64,000 nt of DNA from Marinobacter sp. SS5-14b (GTDB taxonomy: Bacteria; Pseudomonadota; Gammaproteobacteria; Pseudomonadales; Oleiphilaceae). Made by a program: the position numbers and the translations under genes. The notes beneath the pieces are model-generated. The model saw nothing but the letters and a program-made list of their open reading frames with translations. It was not told the origin of the DNA and made no database searches. The DNA is taken from NCBI RefSeq assembly GCF_030541005.1, contig NZ_JASSVM010000002.1:372001-436000 (forward strand). Reading direction: 5' to 3'. This document shows, piece by piece, positions 60,901 to 64,000 of this stretch. Every line of letters begins with the position of its first letter. The first letter of the stretch is position 1.

Positions 60901-61571
60901 AAGTAGTTGTTGTGCTGTATTCGTAAAATATGCCAACTGACGGTGGTAATGAGAATGCCAACAGCGCCTACGGCAATCAGCCCCTTGTAAGACACCTCGG
61001 CATCCAGCTGGTAAACCCGGTTCAGGAAAGGCAGTGTCAGGCTGGTCAGTATCACCAGAGGGCTGACGAAACCGGTGGATTCAACAATGCTGCCCAGGCT
61101 GAACGTTTCCAGAGCCGGGTACCAGGTAGACAGAAGCGACAGCAGCCCGGCCGTGAAACAGAGCGCAGCGGCAGGGAGGGTGACCAACCTGCTGTGTCGC
61201 AAGTGCGCCGCCGCGAGAACGCTGGCGGCCATCAGACCTGTGACGATCAGCAGCTGGTAGTTAATGGCAAACAAGCGGGCAGGTTCTGCGCCTGCCATGG
61301 CCGGCAACAGCGCTAACGCCACACCGGTAACCATGGTGGCCAGTGGCAGCGGGGTCGCGAGCCAGCGGATTCGGAAGGCAATGGCCAGCAGGCTGGCACT
61401 GATCAGTATCGCCAACAGCCCGCCTCCAGGCCGCAGGCTCAGCCGTCCGGCCGCGTCCGGGTTTATGGTCGCGGCATCATAAACAATCACCAGGCCGACG
61501 GTGCCCAGGGATATGGCCAGGGCCAGCACGGCACAGAGCCAGAAAACTCCGGTGTTGTGAGAGTTAACCAT
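57963..61571 (-). CDS. Multi-PAS membrane sensor histidine kinase
   Basis: A 1202-residue sensor. Residues about 10-215 hold seven hydrophobic helices. A periplasmic region follows (about 225-430; SSTVSAYSTKMSLIQRLAQRWESL), then another helix (LYLPPLALFSGLGLSFLVMLSHLL) and four PAS domains (about 490-985; IVDLNSYFFEMNNTFVDTLGYSR and FFTLDREWNLTYVNRRSEELL are clear). The HisKA phospho-site is FVASHDLQEPLRKI near residue 990, and the ATPase has QNLLSNAIKFHAPD, DNGIGFD and GTGIGMAIVKKI. It overlaps the REC-T2SSE gene by 8 bases and lies 13 bases before the REC gene. Confidence 0.93.
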   Translation of the reverse strand: MVNSHNTGVFWLCAVLALAISLGTVGLVIVYDAATINPDAAGRLSLRPGGGLLAILISASLLAIAFRIRWLATPLPLATMVTGVALALLPAMAGAEPARLFAINYQLLIVTGLMAASVLAAAHLRHSRLVTLPAAALCFTAGLLSLLSTWYPALETFSLGSIVESTGFVSPLVILTSLTLPFLNRVYQLDAEVSYKGLIAVGAVGILITTVSWHILRIQHNNYLLDQANTLADQIESSTVSAYSTKMSLIQRLAQRWESLQSVPGGAIWQQEVSSYLRDFPELQLISVLDPKHRPVITEARSIEDRFWFHHFLREAEYAEWMTHVAESGDPHLGRPLVAATNNHALAGIAVPFVPTAGSTWFVLAIVDLTYLYQDLTRHIDTNLGIHITAYGQPLFSSVSTDNPLVLLSRHIDTHHDNQWRLQISIPRGKLLPGELYLPPLALFSGLGLSFLVMLSHLLWRESEKRSGSLEQVNSALNFHLAQERALRYTNERILEFSRDILCSISREGVFLRISPACEGILGYRPEELQGQHYDILLTQEDRAATEEEVRNLLLGEQEMSSGFRTRLRHRDGQIVTVSWTAEWSREDNALFCVGRDITNELMAETLTRERDQFFSLSPDMFCIVDLNSYFFEMNNTFVDTLGYSREALLGTSYMGLVHEEDRPLVTAAVQSLTEGHDVTELLIRVLDASGTEHWLNINAILSADDLIYVVARDTTEQRLIEQKLRENEALLKMAERVAMIGGWVVDVSTGKSIWSDAVCAIHDMPPGHAPDVEEAINFYLPEYREVITQAVQTCIDTGIPFDEELQIRTVKGRQRWVRAIGHAVKGQDGKIAKLQGAFQDITASRQAIEQIRRYAERQATIFESITDAFFTLDREWNLTYVNRRSEELLQKSRDELLGNNVWDMFPAAVGTEFETNYRYAMATGNSVSFEAHYAPLDLWLDISAYPSDEGLAVYYRSINERKQAQAQLDATMAELERSNRELQDFAFVASHDLQEPLRKIQAFSDRLITRSDKFDEQEKDYLKRMQSAAGRMQNLIEDLLTFSRVTTQAKSMKVCDTGAILGEVLQDMETSISREQARIHAGELPTTWGDATQLRQVLQNLLSNAIKFHAPDRPPEIRVTAEDITKEHWTLAVSDNGIGFDERYAEKLFHPFQRLHQKEGYPGTGIGMAIVKKILDRHGATVTVNSTPGEGTTFRIRLRQS

Positions 61572-63813
61572 TAAGCACCTGCGGCCCGAGCAATCTCAGA
61601 ATTTCTTCCGGGGTGGTCAGGCCATCCCTCAGCTTTTCCAGGCTGTCATCCAGCAGCACCCGCATGCCCTGATTCCTGGCCAGGGTTTCAATTTGCAGGG
61701 CACTGGCGCCTTCGGTGATCGCAGCGCGCAGTTGTTCGTCGACGGTAAGGACTTCATGGATAGCCACCCGGCCCTTATAGCCTTTGTGGCATTGGTCACA
61801 GCCTTTGCCACGGTAGAAGGTGAGTTCTGCATCGATGAACTGTCGGCCGAGCTGCTCCAGCACCTCGACGGGGGCCGGCACTTCTTCCCGGCAGTGGTTG
61901 CAAATTCGCCTCACCAGGCGTTGGGCGATGATGGCTTCCAGGGCGGAGGCCACCACATAGGGCTTGAGCCCCAGGTCGAGTAACCGCGCGACGGTGGCGG
62001 ATGCCGAGCTGGTGTGCAGAGTGGAATACACCAGGTGTCCGGTCATGGCTGCGTGGAAGGCAACATCGGCGGTTTCCTGGTCCCGTATTTCGCCCAGCAG
62101 GATAACGTCCGGGTCCTGCCGCAGTATGGCTCGCAGTATGCTGGCAAAGTTCAGGCCGATGCGGTCCTTCACGGGCACCTGGCCCGCCATGTCGACGTGG
62201 AACTCCACCGGGTCTTCGATGGTCACGTAGTTGCGCTCGGAGCTGGCGTTATGTTGCAGCAGCGCATACAGGGTCGTGGTTTTGCCGCTGCCTGTAGGGC
62301 CAGTGGCGAGAATGATGCCCTGGGGCTGGGCAACCACATGCATCAGTCGCTTCAGGTTGTGGGTTGATAACCCGAGATCTTCCAGGGATTGAGCGGATGA
62401 CTGCCGTTCGAGAACCCGCATCACCACTTTTTCGCCATTGATGGTGGGCAGGGTGGATATCCGCAAATCCACGATACGCATCGGCGTTTTTACCGTGATC
62501 CGGCCATCCTGGGGCCTGCGGCGCTCGGTAATGTCCATTTCGGCCATCACCTTGATGCGGGAAACCACCGACATCAACAGGTTGGTCGGTATCTGGATTT
62601 TGTCTTGCAGCACGCCGTCAATCCGGTAGCGAACCACCAGTGACTTGGTGCGGGGGTGAACGTGTATGTCGCTGGCGCCCAGTCGCAGGGCTTCCAGGAT
62701 GATGGCGTTGACCAGGCGAATGGCGGGCGGTTCTTCCGAACTGCCGAGTAATTGTTCAAGGGATTCCTGATCGCCGTCGTCGTCGAGAACAATTTCGACA
62801 CCCTCGTAAGGGTCGTCAGTGCCTACTTTGGTGGCGATGTCATCCAGATCGCTGGTTTCGCCAAAAAGTTCCGTCAGTTTGGCCTGCATCTGGGAGGTTT
62901 CACAGAGCAGCGGGTGAATGGTGTAGCCGGTCATGAACCCGAGCTCGTCAATCAGGTTCACGTCCATCGGATCCACCATGGCTAGGCGCAGGCGCTGGCC
63001 TTGCACGCGCATGGGAAGTACCAGCTGTCGAGTGCAGATTTTTTGGGGGATCAGCGACAGCACGCTGGGGTCGGCCTGGAACTCTCGCAGATCGACATCT
63101 TCGAACATCATGTCGTCACGGAGCAGTTCAAACACTTTACGGAACTCGACCCAGTCGTACTTCAGCAGGGTGCGAATCACCGGGCTCTTCTTGCTCTGCA
63201 TTTCCCGGTGCAGCTGCTGAATCTGCTGGGCATTCAGCCAGCCTTTTTTGTGCAGCATGATGGCAAGCTGGCTGCGGTTAGTGGCCGTCAGCTTGCTGAT
63301 GGTTTCCAGATCCTTGCTCTGCTTTTTGGTTTGCTGTTCGAGGGCCCGGGTGCGCTGAATCAGTTCGTACTGCTCCAGTGCCAGCGCAATGGTGAGGCGG
63401 ATGTCGTCGTCGTTCCAGGGCTTGAGAATAAAGCGGTATACCGCACCATCGCGGATGGAGCCCATTACGGCATCGGTATTCGCATGGCCGGTCAGCATGA
63501 TACGAATGGTCTGAGGCCAACGCTCCCGCACCTCACTCAGCAGCTCGCTGCCGTTCATGCCGGGCATCATGAAGTCCGTCATGATCAATTCGACCGGCTG
63601 CTTTTCCATAATGGTCAGCGCTTCTTTGCCGTTTTGGGCGAACAGCAACTCGTAGTTTTCCCGCTGGAAGACCCGCCGCAGCGAGGCCAGTATGTTTGGC
63701 TCGTCGTCTACCAGCAGCAGCCGGTAGGGCGCTTTTTTCTGGTCTGCGGTGGCGCCGGCCTCGGGGGCGCCGGCTTCTTTACCGTAGAACAGTGACGCGT
63801 AACGTTTTGCCAT
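61564..63813 (-). CDS. Receiver-type II/IV secretion ATPase fusion (REC-GspE/PilB)
   Basis: A 749-residue fusion. The N-terminal receiver (about 30-155) has LLVDDEPNILASL, MTDFMMPGMNG and ILKPWNDDD. A GspE/PilB N-terminal domain follows (about 190-330; LPMRVQGQRLRLAMVDPMD), then the secretion ATPase. The ATPase has an Asp box GEIRDQETADVAFHAAMTGHLVYSTLHT, Walker A GPTGSGKTTTL near residue 507 and zinc tetracysteine CNHC...CDQC near 640-680. The ATG at 63813 has AAGGAAG at 7 bases. No pilus or secretion genes are nearby. It sits between two histidine kinase genes, six to nine bases after the first. Confidence 0.93.
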   Translation of the reverse strand: MAKRYASLFYGKEAGAPEAGATADQKKAPYRLLLVDDEPNILASLRRVFQRENYELLFAQNGKEALTIMEKQPVELIMTDFMMPGMNGSELLSEVRERWPQTIRIMLTGHANTDAVMGSIRDGAVYRFILKPWNDDDIRLTIALALEQYELIQRTRALEQQTKKQSKDLETISKLTATNRSQLAIMLHKKGWLNAQQIQQLHREMQSKKSPVIRTLLKYDWVEFRKVFELLRDDMMFEDVDLREFQADPSVLSLIPQKICTRQLVLPMRVQGQRLRLAMVDPMDVNLIDELGFMTGYTIHPLLCETSQMQAKLTELFGETSDLDDIATKVGTDDPYEGVEIVLDDDGDQESLEQLLGSSEEPPAIRLVNAIILEALRLGASDIHVHPRTKSLVVRYRIDGVLQDKIQIPTNLLMSVVSRIKVMAEMDITERRRPQDGRITVKTPMRIVDLRISTLPTINGEKVVMRVLERQSSAQSLEDLGLSTHNLKRLMHVVAQPQGIILATGPTGSGKTTTLYALLQHNASSERNYVTIEDPVEFHVDMAGQVPVKDRIGLNFASILRAILRQDPDVILLGEIRDQETADVAFHAAMTGHLVYSTLHTSSASATVARLLDLGLKPYVVASALEAIIAQRLVRRICNHCREEVPAPVEVLEQLGRQFIDAELTFYRGKGCDQCHKGYKGRVAIHEVLTVDEQLRAAITEGASALQIETLARNQGMRVLLDDSLEKLRDGLTTPEEILRLLGPQVLNG

Positions 63814-63822
63814 CAAACTTCC

Positions 63823-64000
63823 TTAGTTAATCGGTAAGGTCATCAGCACGCGAGTGCCGGTGCCTTCGCGGGAGTCGAGCTGAAGCCGGCCACCATGTGC
63901 TCGGGCGGTGTCCAGGGCAACGGTGAGACCCAGGCCCGTGCCGGAGCCAATCGGACGGCTGGTAAAAAAGGCGTCGAACACCTTGGGCCGTTGGTCTTCC
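63823..64000 (-). CDS. Histidine kinase, C-terminal end (partial)
   Basis: The minus-strand frame at the right edge reads EDQRPKVFDAFFTSRPIGS, then GTGLGLTVALDTARAHGGRL and ends GTRVLMTLPIN. This is the end of a histidine kinase ATPase domain with the G2 box GTGLGL. The rest of the gene lies beyond the window. The stop is 9 bases before the REC-T2SSE ATG and its ribosome site overlaps the stop region, so the genes are co-transcribed. Confidence 0.85.
   Translation of the reverse strand, partial: EDQRPKVFDAFFTSRPIGSGTGLGLTVALDTARAHGGRLQLDSREGTGTRVLMTLPIN

Overview
The window looks like a chromosomal segment of a marine gammaproteobacterium close to Marinobacter. This is an inference from protein content: a WS/DGAT-type wax ester synthase, a Klebsiella-like assimilatory nitrate regulon, tonB-exbB-exbD-exbD, metNIQ, and many c-di-GMP and PAS signalling proteins, in moderately GC-rich, gene-dense DNA. 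No rRNA, tRNA, CRISPR array, prophage or insertion sequence was recognised. Both ends cut through genes.

Layout. 1-8.8 kb: DUF748 protein (5' partial), YfbR nucleotidase, NfeD/SPFH pair, a short-chain dehydrogenase, a membrane diguanylate cyclase, a class II glutamine amidotransferase and a DUF2156 protein. 8.8-18.9 kb: MalT-like LuxR regulator, metal-dependent hydrolase/AraC regulator divergent pair, TM2 protein, wax ester synthase, MFS-acyltransferase fusion, nitroreductase. 18.9-35.9 kb: the nitrate/nitrite assimilation region, with a NasC-like flavoprotein-nirB-nirD, a NIT-ANTAR antiterminator (NasR-like), an ABC nitrate transporter, nasA, and an FNT transporter followed by a PP2C-kinase fusion. 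It is interrupted by a metallopeptidase-like gene and an orphan hcp. 36-38.3 kb: Fur-type exbB-exbD-exbD-tonB operon. 38.5-54.5 kb: diguanylate cyclase, TauE, amidase, HDOD-GAF protein, metNIQ, beta-propeller protein, 1-Cys peroxiredoxin, AGCS symporter, CBS protein, S-formylglutathione hydrolase, degenerate HD-GYP protein. 54.6-64 kb: a tightly packed signalling operon (histidine kinase, REC-T2SSE ATPase, multi-PAS histidine kinase, REC, REC-PAS-PAS-GGDEF-EAL-REC).

Regulatory logic. Four nitrate-related transcription units each carry a sigma-54 type promoter (GG-N10-GC) followed by a leader with an intrinsic terminator. In three of the four, a small hairpin with a six-base loop having A at position 1 and G at position 4 overlaps the 5' arm of the terminator, which is the design expected for ANTAR-protein antitermination. 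The NIT-ANTAR gene sits between two of these operons. The FNT promoter also has two tandem NtrC-type sites 20 bp apart. Nitrogen limitation plus nitrate would therefore switch on uptake and reduction together, and the PP2C-kinase fusion falls in the same regulon.

Repeats. Two families of long perfect or near-perfect stem-loops occur: three copies with a conserved loop core and two copies of a double-hairpin type. The arms differ between copies but stay complementary. Three of the five copies lie between genes of one operon (nirB/nirD, the nitrate ABC genes, metI/metQ).
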